Shown here piece by piece: positions 31,534 through 41,300 of a stretch of 64,000 nucleotides of DNA. Under the pieces are notes generated by a model. It was not told the DNA's origin, searched no databases, and worked only from the letters and a program-made list of their open reading frames with translations. The stretch is from DATFNV01 sp963827935 (GTDB lineage: Bacteria; Planctomycetota; Planctomycetia; Gemmatales; Gemmataceae). Location: NCBI GenBank assembly GCA_963827935.1, contig CAWHCN010000004.1, positions 992,001 through 1,056,000 of the forward strand, given 5' to 3'. Within the stretch, counting starts at the first letter, position 1. The number at the start of each line of letters is the position of its first letter. The position numbers were made by a program, and so were the translations under genes.

Positions 31534-31571
31534 CCAGTGTATTTCAGCTCGTGTCTCGTTCTGTAATACAT
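31534..31571. promoter_or_regulatory. Operator-like dyad upstream of the amidoligase
   Basis: TGTATTTCAG and CTGTAATACA form an inverted repeat with one mismatch. It lies directly upstream of the amidoligase start (minus strand). Related half-sites, TGAAATACAG near 30180 and TGCATTACAC at 30675-30684, precede the other two genes of the cassette. Confidence 0.45.
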
Positions 31572-31791
31572 CTTACCGGTTGGCCGGGGGGAGTCAAGGA
31601 TAATACGGCGGTTTTTTATGGCACTATCTTCGGTTCCACCCACGTCCCGGCCCGGCAAGGAGTTGCGGGCGAAACTTTTTCCAGAAGACCGTGTGGCAGC
31701 TCGGCCACCGTGACGAGTTAGGCCGGCGCAGCTGAGCACGGGGTCGCCGGGTACAATGGGGGCGTGGTCAATTGCTTTAGAGGTCAATTCG

Positions 31792-32427
31792 ATGGCTCGC
31801 GGACGGAAGGGGCGCAGGCCCGACCAGATACGCCGGGACCGGGCCGAAACCGCTCGCCTCTACCTCCAGGGGTGGACACAAGCGGAAATCGCCGTCAAGC
31901 TCGGGCTGTCCCGTCCGCAAATCAGCTACGACATGGAGGCCGTTCGCCGCGAGTGGGTCCAGTCGGCCGTAATGGACTTCAACGCGAAGAAGGCCGAGGA
32001 ACTGGCCAAGATCGACCGCCTGGAGCGGGAGTACTGGGACGCCTGGCAGGCATCGCTCAAGACCCTGGAAACGACCACGACCGAGCAAACGACCGACGGT
32101 GCCGGCGAGAGCGGGCGGGTGAAAGCCGCTCTGCGGAAGGCCGAGCAGACGGGCGACCCCCGATACCTGGCCGGCGTGGAACGGTGCATCGAAGCGCGGT
32201 GCAAGCTGCTGGGATTAAATGCTCCTCAGAAGACGCAATTGACGGGGCCGGGCGGCGGGCCGGTCAACATGGACATTAACGTGCGGGGTCTCTCTCATGA
32301 GCAGCTTCTTGCCATCATTGCCGAAGGAGGAACGAGCGAGGCTCCGCCGGGAGGCGGCTCAGGAGCTGCTCCGGCGGGAGGCAGCGAGGAACGCCCTCCT
32401 GGAATTCACGCTGTTCACGAAGCCTGA
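31792..32427 (+). CDS. HTH protein, terminase small-subunit-like
   Basis: This is a ~211-residue product. After a basic start (MARGRKGRRPDQIRRDRAET) it has a classic helix-turn-helix, LYLQGWTQAEIAVKLGLSRP, then a long helical region. Its end overlaps the terminase large-subunit gene by ~130 bases. Both the order and the HTH-plus-helix layout match small terminase subunits that recognise phage DNA ends. A plain transcription factor is the alternative. Confidence 0.65.
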   Translation: MARGRKGRRPDQIRRDRAETARLYLQGWTQAEIAVKLGLSRPQISYDMEAVRREWVQSAVMDFNAKKAEELAKIDRLEREYWDAWQASLKTLETTTTEQTTDGAGESGRVKAALRKAEQTGDPRYLAGVERCIEARCKLLGLNAPQKTQLTGPGGGPVNMDINVRGLSHEQLLAIIAEGGTSEAPPGGGSGAAPAGGSEERPPGIHAVHEA

Positions 32428-34134
32428 TTTCATCCTGAATTGGCACCACCGCGTCACCTTCCGCTACCTTGATCTGTTCTTCGCGCAAGATCAGGCGGCT
32501 AATGCTGTTCACCCCAAGCCGACACGGCAAAAGCGAGACGGTGAGTCGGCGCTTTCCGGCCTACGCTTTGGGCCGCGACCCCGACGCGCAAATCATCGCG
32601 TGCAGCTACAACGCCGGCCTCGCTGCCGACATGAATCGCGATGTTCAGCGAATTATCGACTCCGAAGAGTACCAATTGCTCTTTCCCGAGACGAGGCTTT
32701 TCGGGAAGAACATCCGCACCATCGCGAGCGGTTCCTGGCTGCGGAACTCGGACGTGTTTGAGATCGTCGGCCGGCAGGGCAAGTACATCGGGGCTGGCGT
32801 CGGCTGCGGCATCGTCGGCAAGGGGTTCCGGTACGGCATCATTGATGACCCGATCAAATCCCGCCGTGAGGCGGAGTCAGAGACGTATCGCAAGCACATC
32901 TGGGATTGGTACATCAGCGATTTCTATACTCGCCGCGAGAACGACGATGCCGGTATCCTCCTGACTGTTACCCGCTGGCACGAGGACGACCTGGCCGGCC
33001 GCCTCCTAAAGCAGGCGCGGGAGAACCCGTCGCTGCCGCAGTGGACCGTCATTCGGTTTCCGGCCGTCTGCGAGGAGGAGGACGTTCACCCCGACGACCC
33101 CCGCCAGGTCGGTCAAGCACTCTGGCCGAGGCTGTTCGACGAGAAGGCGCTCGCCGACACCCGCGAGCTGGTCGGCCCGCGCGATTGGGCGTCGATGTAC
33201 CAGCAGCGGCCATCGCCCGCGGAGGGCAGCGTCTTCAAGAAAGCCACTTTCGCGACTTCACGGAAGAGGTGGACCATCGGGGGCAACTGTGGTTTGTGCT
33301 GGGCACGTCAGCCGACCCGGACCGCCCGCCACGCCGCGTGCCGGCCTCGGCGTGCCGCTGGTTCCAGACGATTGACACGGCCCTGACCGCGAACCGTTCC
33401 AGTGCCTACACCTGTGTCGGCACTTTCGCGCTTTCGCCGCAGAACGACTTGCTCGTCTACCACGTTTGGCGGGAAAAACTGGAGGTGCCGGAGCAATTCA
33501 ATGCTTTGATGGAACTGCGTGCCGGCATGGCGGTGTTCGACCGCAGCTCGCGGCAATGGTTGGCTCGCGGGGCGGTCACCCCGTGGCCCTGCCGGCTGCT
33601 GTTCCAGGCGGTGGAACCCAAAGCCTCTGGCATCGGGCTGATTCAGCAGGCGGCGGCGGAAGGCAAGCCGTTCCGGCAGCTGGCCGTGGACGGGGATAAG
33701 GTCCAGCGCCCGGCCCGGTCGCCACGCTGTATGAAAATGGGAAGGTGTGGCACCGTTCCGGGGCGCCCTGGTTGCTCCGCCTGACCGACGAGCTGCTGAG
33801 TTTTCCTGCGGGCACGTACAAGGACCAGGTGGACGTGCTAGCCTACGCCGGGCTGCTGGCGACGCAGGACGCCTACCTCCGCGCTGCCCAGGAGCAGCCC
33901 CTGCTCGTCTGGCCGCCGGCGCCCGAGTCGGAACAGGAGGCAGCGGCCGACCCCTACGCGGCCATTCGGGGAGACGCCCAACCAACCTCGCCCCGCCCTA
34001 GCTCGCTGGACTATCTCTTGCACTACGGTAGCAATTACCGTTCGGCGGACGAGCGCCACGAGGATGACATGGCAAGGCTGATCCGTGAAACGGCGGCCGA
34101 CGACGATCGCATGGGGTCGTGGTGGGACCAGTAG
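32297..34134 (+). CDS. Phage terminase large subunit, three frameshifts
   Basis: The joined product is ~610 residues. The N-terminus (FTLFTKPDFILNWHHR) leads into the ATPase: Walker A LFTPSRHGKSETVSRRFPA, ACSYNAGLA, Walker B-like YGIIDDPIKS and the motif TVTRWHEDDLAGR. The C-terminal nuclease half begins WFQTIDTALT (catalytic Asp) and includes YHVWREKLEVPE and KDQVDVLAYAGLL. Frame breaks lie near 32488, 33245 and 33720. This packaging motor is strong evidence that the element is prophage-derived. No portal or capsid genes follow, so it is a remnant or satellite. Confidence 0.82.
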
Positions 34135-34387
34135 CTCTGACGCCTAATCTCACCAACCCGGGCCGCGGTTCCTCAAACCGCAGGGTGCGGATGCGGGCGG
34201 GCACGACGCAGCGCATGTGCAGGTGAGGCCGCCGTCGGAACCAGTCGGATAGGACTTGTGACGGGTACACCGGGAGGTCGTCGGGCAGGTTTACCCGGCC
34301 AGCACAGACCCTCCCCCAGCCGCCCATGTCGTGGTGGCCGATCTCGAACTTACCTGAACCATTGCCACCGTCAGGTTTGTGATTCAT
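33998..34387 (-). CDS. Doubtful small hypothetical gene
   Basis: From 34387 the minus strand reads MNHKPDGGNGSGKFEIGHHD and continues plausibly through LPVYPSQVLSDWFRRRPHLH to about 34140, then runs antisense into the terminase gene. Codon bias is acceptable only in the first ~80 residues. No ribosome site or recognised domain supports it. Confidence 0.25.
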   Translation of the reverse strand: MNHKPDGGNGSGKFEIGHHDMGGWGRVCAGRVNLPDDLPVYPSQVLSDWFRRRPHLHMRCVVPARIRTLRFEEPRPGLVRLGVRATGPTTTPCDRRRPPFHGSALPCHPRGARPPNGNCYRSARDSPAS

Positions 34388-34414
34388 GGCTACTCCGTGA
34401 TCTGGGCCACGAAC

Positions 34415-34513
34415 CGGTCCAGTGCCTCATTCTCCCCGCACTGGCGCAGGGGTCACTGGTGCTCGGAGCCGTATGGACCGGCGAGGTCGGAACATCGTGG
34501 GGGCTTCGCCTCA
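34415..34513 (+). pseudogene. Remnant of the SPHWRRGHW-motif protein family
   Basis: FSPHWRRGHWCSEPYGPARS is encoded here, closely matching the C-terminal motif of the gene at 35330-36337 (SPHWRRGHWRWQPCGSGRQE). Nothing of the rest of that protein is present, so this is a degraded second copy. Confidence 0.45.
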
Positions 34514-34518
34514 TCATG

Positions 34519-34884
34519 TCATGATGCAGCCGTCATCGTGGCTGCCGATGCCGCCATCGCTGCGCCCGCCTGGGCGGCGTTCTGGGCTGCTGCTGAGGCC
34601 ACATCGCTGTGCGGGCGGTGGCTGCGGAGCGTGGCCAGCGCCGCCACACCGACACCGAAGCCGGTCAGCGGGTTCTGCCACCGCTCCTCTCCCGTCGAGG
34701 GGTCCAGGCAGTAGATGTAGCCGCCCGCGGACACGATCAGCCGGTCCCGATCCGGCAGCAGCGTCATGTAGCCACTGCCTGCTTTTGGGGCCTGCCACTG
34801 CCAGAGGATTTCGCCGGAATCCCGGTCCAGCGCCACGACCCGCCCGTTGAGGGCGACGAATACCATGTTCTCGCTGGTCTTCAT
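34519..34884 (-). CDS. Small PQQ-like beta-propeller repeat protein
   Basis: This is a 121-residue protein from the ATG at 34884 (GGGAGGA site). It begins MKTSENMVFVALNGRVVALD, with RDSGEILWQWQAPK and GGYIYCLDPSTGEERWQNPL, two blades of a PQQ-type (YWTD/BamB-like) propeller. The C-terminus is Ala-rich. Two blades cannot close a propeller, so it is a fragment, oligomerises, or is repeat debris. No signal peptide is visible. Confidence 0.6.
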   Translation of the reverse strand: MKTSENMVFVALNGRVVALDRDSGEILWQWQAPKAGSGYMTLLPDRDRLIVSAGGYIYCLDPSTGEERWQNPLTGFGVGVAALATLRSHRPHSDVASAAAQNAAQAGAAMAASAATMTAAS

Positions 34885-34978
34885 GAATCCTCCCGAAGTG
34901 AAGGACGTGCTGTAGCCTAGCCGACAGCAGATCGTATAACGCCACCCGCCGAGGGTGTTGATCGCGGAAAAAAAGGGG

Positions 34979-35105
34979 GGCCACTTTCGCGGCCAACGGG
35001 CCCCCTGAACATTTTTTACCCACAAACGCCCTGCACCCGTTGCTGAGGGCGTTTGTGGGGAAAAAATGTTCCCCTGGCCCCCGGGCCACCGCCGCGAAAG
35101 TGGCC
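34979..35105. repeat. Long imperfect palindrome (MITE-like)
   Basis: The arms GGCCACTTTCGCGG and CCGCGAAAGTGGCC lie at the ends, and an inner pair (GAACATTTTTT with AAAAAATGTTC, then CACAAACGCCCT with AGGGCGTTTGTG) continues the dyad to a short centre. No coding sequence lies inside. Nine bases separate it from the next palindromic element. It is probably a non-autonomous insertion. Confidence 0.65.
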
Positions 35106-35113
35106 TCATTCTA

Positions 35114-35216
35114 GTTGGACAGCGCCACTTTTCACACTGGGCAAGGTGGCTCCACGAAGATTAAGGACTTACGGCTTGCGTACAGTACCCAGTGTGAAAA
35201 GTGGCGCTGTCCCAAC
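35114..35216. mobile_element. MITE-like element, copy 1
   Basis: Terminal inverted repeats of ~30 bp (GTTGGACAGCGCCACTTTTC at the left, its complement with one extra C at the right) bound a 103-bp element. TA flanks both ends, consistent with the TA target preference of IS630/mariner-type transposases. No transposase is encoded. A relative with the same ends lies at 51485-51606. Confidence 0.75.
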
Positions 35217-35329
35217 TAATCCGCTGCTAACAACGAGGGAGAAGCAAAAAGCCTGTCGCTACCACGCTTGCGGCGCCAGCCCGCCGGGGTTACGCTGTAC
35301 GGCGCCACCATCTGCCACCGAGTCGCACC

Positions 35330-36337
35330 ATGAGCTTCGCCAACGCCTTGAGCGTCCTGCGACCCACGCTGCCGTACTACGTCGCCCTGACGAAGTACGG
35401 CCTGCTGCGCCTCACGAGGGACCGCTTCGAGTTCGACGCCAACCTGGCAGCGCCGTCGATTGCGCTGGAGATGGCAAAGCACGTCTTCACGATGGGAGCG
35501 AGTTCCTGCACCGAGTCCTACGTCATGAGCCGGACACTGGCCGAGGGACCGAAGGTCTTCGCCTTTGATGCCCTGACCTGCGAGGCCCTGGAGAACTTCG
35601 ATCTGAGCCTAGGCACCGCCGACTACTGGCCGCCGTTCCCGTCCGTGGTGATCGAGCTTCCCGACGACTACACGAGGAAGCGGGTCGTGCCGTTCGTGCG
35701 GGGCAATCACGCCCTTGACTTCCTGATCGTCCGCCACGAGCCGGAAGCCGGGTGCGTGCTGGTGGCGATGCACTTGACCAGCCATCAGGTCTTGACCCGG
35801 CTCTTGAAGCTGGACCCGGCCTGGACGCTGGAAGAAATGTGGGACAAGGGCGAACGGGCCTGGGACGCCAAGGACTCGCTGGGCATGACCCCGGAGGAGT
35901 CGGCGCTGGGAAGTTCCCTGACGAAGCTGGCGCTGAACGTGTGCCTGATGGCGACGGCTTACGGGGTGAAGTGCCTGGGGCCTGCCAACCCGTCGCATTA
36001 CGAGCGGCTGAAACGGTATGCGAAGCTGGCCCGCAAGCGTGGACGGGAGCAACAGGAGAAGGCCGATCTGGACGTGCGGCTGGTGCCAGTGCGATACGTC
36101 TTCGCCCAAGAGGTCACGTTGTACCAGCGGGAACCGGCCACGGAACATCACGGGGCTGGAGACGGTGGCTGGACCGTTTCACCGCACTGGCGCAGGGGCC
36201 ACTGGCGCTGGCAGCCGTGTGGTTCGGGGAGGCAAGAGCGGCGCCGATTGGCCATTCCCTCGGTGCTGGTGAACGGCCACCTGTTCATGGGGGCGACTAG
36301 CGACACGGTGGCGACGTACCGGGTGCGGGACCACTGA
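35330..36337 (+). CDS. Hypothetical phage/element protein with C-terminal SPHWRRGHWR motif
   Basis: This is an intact 335-residue protein. The first two-thirds is mixed alpha/beta with no motif I recognise. The C-terminus carries SPHWRRGHWRWQPCGSGRQE and AIPSVLVNGHLF, a conserved tail I associate with phage and planctomycete mobile-element proteins. MSFANALSVLRPTLPYYVAL at the start is a reasonable N-terminus. Two palindromic elements lie directly upstream. A remnant of the tail motif occurs at 34.4 kb. Confidence 0.6.
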   Translation: MSFANALSVLRPTLPYYVALTKYGLLRLTRDRFEFDANLAAPSIALEMAKHVFTMGASSCTESYVMSRTLAEGPKVFAFDALTCEALENFDLSLGTADYWPPFPSVVIELPDDYTRKRVVPFVRGNHALDFLIVRHEPEAGCVLVAMHLTSHQVLTRLLKLDPAWTLEEMWDKGERAWDAKDSLGMTPEESALGSSLTKLALNVCLMATAYGVKCLGPANPSHYERLKRYAKLARKRGREQQEKADLDVRLVPVRYVFAQEVTLYQREPATEHHGAGDGGWTVSPHWRRGHWRWQPCGSGRQERRRLAIPSVLVNGHLFMGATSDTVATYRVRDH

Positions 36338-36510
36338 GGGGCAGGTAAGGAGTGGTAACATCCAGTATTCCGCTTTGCCGGCATGCGATCCTTGCGTAGC
36401 TGGCTGCGAGCGGTTAGCTTACGGTGAACTGGACGGGTTCGCCGGCTACTCCGCTCCTCCCGACCTCCTTCGGGAATTGGACAGCCAGCCGCCAATCAGA
36501 GGACGCCCTC

Positions 36511-36872
36511 ATGAGCAGCGTCGCCCTTTCACCGCTCGAACAAGGTCAACAGGTCAGCGTCCGGTGGCGTAACTGGGTGGTGACGGACGTTTCCGCCAGC
36601 ACACTGCCACCCGAACGCCTGCAAGCCGGCCTGGAGCCACCGCAGCATCTCATGCCTGCTCGTAGCCCCCGCCTTTCACGACGAACCCAGGAAGGAGCGC
36701 GCTGAGTAGATCCCCGCCGACAGGCTGGGCCTGCGGCTCGTGAGGGTGCTGAAGCGGTTCAAGGTGCGGCTGGAACCCGAACGCACTGGCCGACCTTGCC
36801 CAGCAGTTGCCGGATTTCGCTGACGCCCAGGAGACGGGGCCGAAGGGGAAGAAGGAGGCGAGGAGGCCATGA
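36511..36872 (+). pseudogene. Internally deleted gene, N-terminus helicase-like, upstream of BREX
   Basis: The ATG at 36511 starts SPLEQGQQVSVRWRNWVVTD, which resembles the leader of SNF2-type helicases found near BREX and DISARM loci (DrmD-like). Coding sense fades by ~36660. A credible C-terminal piece (ALADLAQQLPDFADAQETGP) ends at 36872, only 34 bases before brxA. The helicase core is absent, so most of the gene has been lost. The family assignment is tentative. Confidence 0.4.
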
Positions 36873-36905
36873 ATCTGTGAGGAAGGCCACGAACGGGAAG
36901 CGAGC

Positions 36906-37732
36906 ATGGCGCTGCAGAAGGCCACGAAACAGAAAGGAGTATCGGCATCTGTCTCGCCGGTGTACTCGTCGAAGATAATCAAGGCTGGTGCTCTGCTCGC
37001 CGACACCAAGACGCTCCTCGCCCACTGGGACGTGGCGATTTCGGTCCACGAGAACGTCGAGCGGCTTCGCCGGGAGAACGTGTTCGGCAAGGCGTCCCGG
37101 TCGAGGGTCGAGGATATTCTGGCGAATCTTTCGGCAGCGTTTCCTCACGGACTCGTCCGTGACGAGAGCCCTGGTCGTACTGGTACGGGAACGATTTCCC
37201 GCCGCATCGTTGGACCGCATCCTCTACTACTTTGCGGCCCGAGCCGACCGATTGCTACACGATGTCGTCACCGAGGTCTTGCTACCATTGCAGGCCCGAG
37301 GCATCACCGACATCGACGTGGTGGAGTTGAAGCGGCCACTGAAGAAGTGGGTGGACGAGGGCAAGACCAGCGGCCAGTGGTCAGACCCGACCATCGTGCG
37401 CGATCGCACAAGGGCTGCTGTCGGCCTTGCGGGACTTCGGCGTCTTGCAAGGGGCCGTCAAGAAGCGAATCGCCCCGGCGTACCTGCCGATCGAGGCGTT
37501 TGCCTTCTTGATGTTCTTCCTCAAGCAGCACCAGCCCTCGGGGCAAAAGCTGCTAGAACTGGCCGACTGGAATCTGTTTTTTCTACCACGAGAAGGAGTT
37601 GAGCGGTTTTTGTTCGAGGCGCACCAGCATGATCTGCTGGAGTACCATGCGGCGGGCACGGTGACTCGGTTGACCTTCCCCGCCGCAACCCTTGAGGAGT
37701 ACGCCGGTGTCCTCGCTCAAAGATCGCATTGA
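36906..37732 (+). CDS. brxA: BrxA (DUF1819), first gene of the BREX operon, two frameshifts
   Basis: The product reads through three frames: to ~37125 (SSKIIKAGALLADTKTLLAH), ~37125-37415 (FLTDSSVTRALVVLVRERFP, then HDVVTEVLLPLQARG), and ~37420-37732 (LLSALRDFGVLQGAVKKRIA, then AYLPIEAFAFLMFFLKQ). The order and the conserved SALRDFGVL segment match DUF1819/BrxA, a small DNA-binding BREX component. Joined length is ~275 residues. The end overlaps brxB. Confidence 0.82.
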
Positions 37733-38288
37733 GCTTCTCGAAGATGACCTGAAGGCGGTGCCGCCCCGCATCAGTGTCTATCACGACCTGCCGTTCGCCA
37801 TTCTTCGCTACGAACCGAGCGACGAATGGGCCTTGCGCCGGGAGGTCAAGCTGCTGGCGACCCGGCTCGAAAGTGCGGGCAAGGAAGTCCACATCATCCC
37901 GATGTCGGAGTTCCTCTGGAAGGCTATCGAGGAGACGGAGGGCCTGGATGCCGTCGCTGAACTTGAGCGGGAACGTGGATACATTGCGGCCCAGGAGCAA
38001 GTCACGACGTACTTGTCCGACAAGGACTGGAGGCCATTGCCGAAGCTGCTTCTGGAGCGCCTGGCGAAACTCGATCCTGCGAGAGAGATCGTCTTCTTGA
38101 CCAGATTGGGGATCATGTCGCCGGGTCTCTACCACATGTCGAAATTACTCGATCAGGTGATAGGCAAGACCCGTGTGATGACCATTCTGTTCTTCCCCGG
38201 CTCGTTTGAAGGGCCATCGGGACTTCGATTCATGGGGTTGAGGGAGCGGGAATCGGTTGCCAGCTTCCGAGTCAAGATTTACGGCTGA
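37707..38288 (+). CDS. brxB: BrxB (DUF1788)
   Basis: This is an intact ~193-residue protein. I take the GTG at 37707 (GAGGAG site eight bases upstream) as start because BrxB proteins begin close to the LKDRIELLEDDL segment; a TTG at 37692 is possible. The signature PPRISVYHDLPFAILRYEPS and the C-terminal TILFFPGSFEGPSGLRFMGL identify DUF1788. It overlaps brxA by 26 bases and is followed by brxC after 14 bases, so it is part of a compact operon. Confidence 0.87.
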   Translation: MSSLKDRIELLEDDLKAVPPRISVYHDLPFAILRYEPSDEWALRREVKLLATRLESAGKEVHIIPMSEFLWKAIEETEGLDAVAELERERGYIAAQEQVTTYLSDKDWRPLPKLLLERLAKLDPAREIVFLTRLGIMSPGLYHMSKLLDQVIGKTRVMTILFFPGSFEGPSGLRFMGLRERESVASFRVKIYG

Positions 38289-38302
38289 GGCAAAGGTGAA
38301 CC

Positions 38303-41300
38303 ATGAATACCATAGGCGAACTGCTGTCCCGTCCGCTCAGCCGCAAGATCGAGGAGATCATCCAGGTCGATCAAGGGGACGAGCAATCGGTCTACGACGA
38401 GATCACCGAGTACGTCGCCACGGACAAGATTCGAGAGCAGTACCATCACTTGTTCAAGGCCATAGCCGAAGCGCCGTCCGAGCCGCACGAGGGGATCGGT
38501 GTCTGGGTCTCCGGCTTCTTCGGCTCCGGCAAAAGCTCGTTCGCCAAGTACCTCGGCTTCGCCCTTCAGAACCGCTGCTCATGAAGAGGAAACAGCTTCG
38601 CCGATCTGTTCAAGAATCAGCTTGACGAGCAGACAAGACAAGCACGGCAGCGATCTATCGCATCAGTGACCTGCTCGATTCGATCAACACCCGCATTCCC
38701 ACGGATGTCATTCTCTTCGAGGTTGCCAAGGAACGGGATACCCGGAAGGTGACGGAGCGGATCGCAGAGTTGATGTACACCGTCCTGCTCCGGGAACTCG
38801 ACTACTCAGAAGATTTCGACATCGCTGAACTGGAGATCGAACTGGAGGAACAAGGACAAGCTCGACGCCTTCATCAAGAAGTGCAACGAGCTTTTCCCCG
38901 AAGGTTGGCAGAAGGTTCGCAAGAGCGCCACTCGAATCTCCCGAGCCAGCCGTGTCCTGCATGAGATCGACAAAGCCAACTTCAAGGACACGGACTCCTG
39001 GGCACACACCCAGAAGGGGCGAGACACCGCTGTCAGCGTCAGAAAAGTCGTCGAGCGCACCTTCGAGCTTTGGGGGCGGCGGCGTAAGGGCAAGGCGCTC
39101 GTCTTCATCATCGACGAGGTAGGCCAGCACGTCGCTCGCAGCGGCGACAAGATCGAAGACCTGCGGGCCACGGTCGAAGAGTTCGGCAAGGTGGGCAAGA
39201 ATCTCCTCAAGGCCAAGAAGATCAAGGCCCCGTGCTGGATCGTCGTCACGTCCCAGGAGAAGCTCGACGAGGTGGTCGCTGCCATCGACTCAAAGCGAGT
39301 GGACCTGGCGAAACTCCAGGACCGCTTCCATCACCGGGTCGATCTGGCTCCTTCCGACATCCGTGAGGTAGCTACCAAGCGTGTCCTCGCCAAGAAGCCG
39401 GGCGACAAAAGCACGGATGCCATGCCCGTGCTTCGCAAACTCTTCAGCGCCAACGAGGGCACGCTGAACGATGCACTGCACCTGGAACGCACCAGTCGCC
39501 CCACGGAGATCAATGAGGAGGATTTCGTCCAGTTCTATCCGTACCCGCCGCACTACATCGACCTGTGCATCGGGATCATGTCTGGTATCCGACTCCAGCC
39601 TGGTGCGCCTCGGCACTACGGCGGCAGCAACCGGACGATCATCAAGCAAGCCTACGAGATGCTGGTGTCGCCTCGCACGGAGTTCGCCAAGAAGCCGATT
39701 GGCTCGCTGGTCACGCTGGACAAGGTGTTCGAGTTGGTGGAAGGGAACCTCTCGACCGAGAAGCAGCGGGACATCAACGACATCAGCCAGCGATTCAAGA
39801 AGGACGCCGAGGAAAAGGGCTGGGCCTTGCGGGTGGGCAAGGTGATCTGCCTCCTGGAGTTCATTCGTGACCTGCCCCGCACCGAGGCCAACCTCGCCGC
39901 CTTCCTGGTCGATGAGGTTGGTCAGCCAGCGCCGATCAAGGAAGTTCAAGCGGCGGTCAAACGGCTTCACGCCGCCAAGTTCATCCGTAGTACCGAGGAC
40001 GGCTGGAAGCTGCAAACCGCCCAGGAGAAGAACTGGGAGACCGAGCGCCAAGGCCACCTGCAACCGAAACCCAAGGAACGGAACGACATCATCCGGCAGA
40101 CGTTGCAGCAGATTTTCGACGAGCCGGAGTTCAAGACCTACCGGCACCAGAACTTCCGCTCCTTCCGCATTGGTATCAGTCTCGACGGCACCCACATCGG
40201 TGACGAGGGCGACATCCACCTGATGCTCAGCAATGCGGATGACGCCGAGGAGTTCACGAAACTCTTGGAGCAAACCAAGGATAAGTGCCGTCCCAATTCG
40301 CCCCAGGAGAACGATCTGTACTGGCTGTTCTGCCTGACACCGGACATCGACGAAGTGGTCGCCCAACTCCACGCCTCCCGCAAGATGGTGGAGAAGTACG
40401 ATCAACTCCGTGCCCAGAACCAGATCACCACGGAAGAAGCCGCCTGTCTCCAGGACGAGAAGAACTTCGTCCTTGGCTCGCAATCCCGGCTCAAGGACAA
40501 GCTGACCGAGGCGATTGAGAAGGGCACCGGCGTATTTCGGAGTGTTCCCAAGGACGCCGCATCTCTTGGCAAGGGCCTGGCCGAGATTCTCAAGAAGCTG
40601 TTCAGCACCATCGTGCCGTACCTGTACCCGAAGCTGGAAATCGGCGCACGCCCACTCAAGGCCGACGATACCGAGCAGTTCCTTAAGGCTGCCGATCTGA
40701 AAGCGCTGCCGACGTACTTCTACCCAGGAGACAAGGGCCTCGGTCTGGTGATCCCGGATGGAGCCAAGAAGGTCATCAACACCTCGGCCCCCGTGGTGAA
40801 GGAGGTGTTCGACTACCTGAAGAGCGAACACAGCTACGGCAACAAGGACACCAGGATGGGCAAGGCCCTGGAGCGCCGCTTCACCGGCATCGGCTACGGC
40901 TGGGAAGGCGACATGGTGCGGCTGGTACTCGCCGTCCTGTTCCGGGCAGGCGAGATCGAGGTGACCTATCAGGGCAACCGTTACCACAACTACCAAGACC
41001 CGGTGTCTCGCATCCCGTTCACCAAGACCCCGGCGTTCCGGGCATCGCTGTTCTCGCCACGGCAATCGGTCGGGCTGAAAACACTGACGCTGGCCGTGCA
41101 GCAGCTTGAAGACCTGACCGGCGAGGAAGTCGATGTCGAAGAAGGTGCGATTGCCACGGCGTTCAAGAAGGTCGCCAGCGAGGAAATGGAGAAGCTCCAT
41201 CCGCTCAAGGCCCTGGCCGAAGCGCAACGGTTGCCGGTCCTCAACATGCTGATGGAGTACCAGCAGACGCTCCTGGGCATCCAGGCGTCGGCCTCGGACG

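Noticed and set aside
34979..35216. Complete insertion sequence with transposase
   Set aside because: Both palindromic units are too short to encode a protein and contain no transposase motifs. No transposase gene was found in the window.
31792..36337. Complete prophage
   Set aside because: Only terminase-like genes are present. No portal, capsid, tail or lysis genes were recognised, so the region is called an element or prophage remnant.
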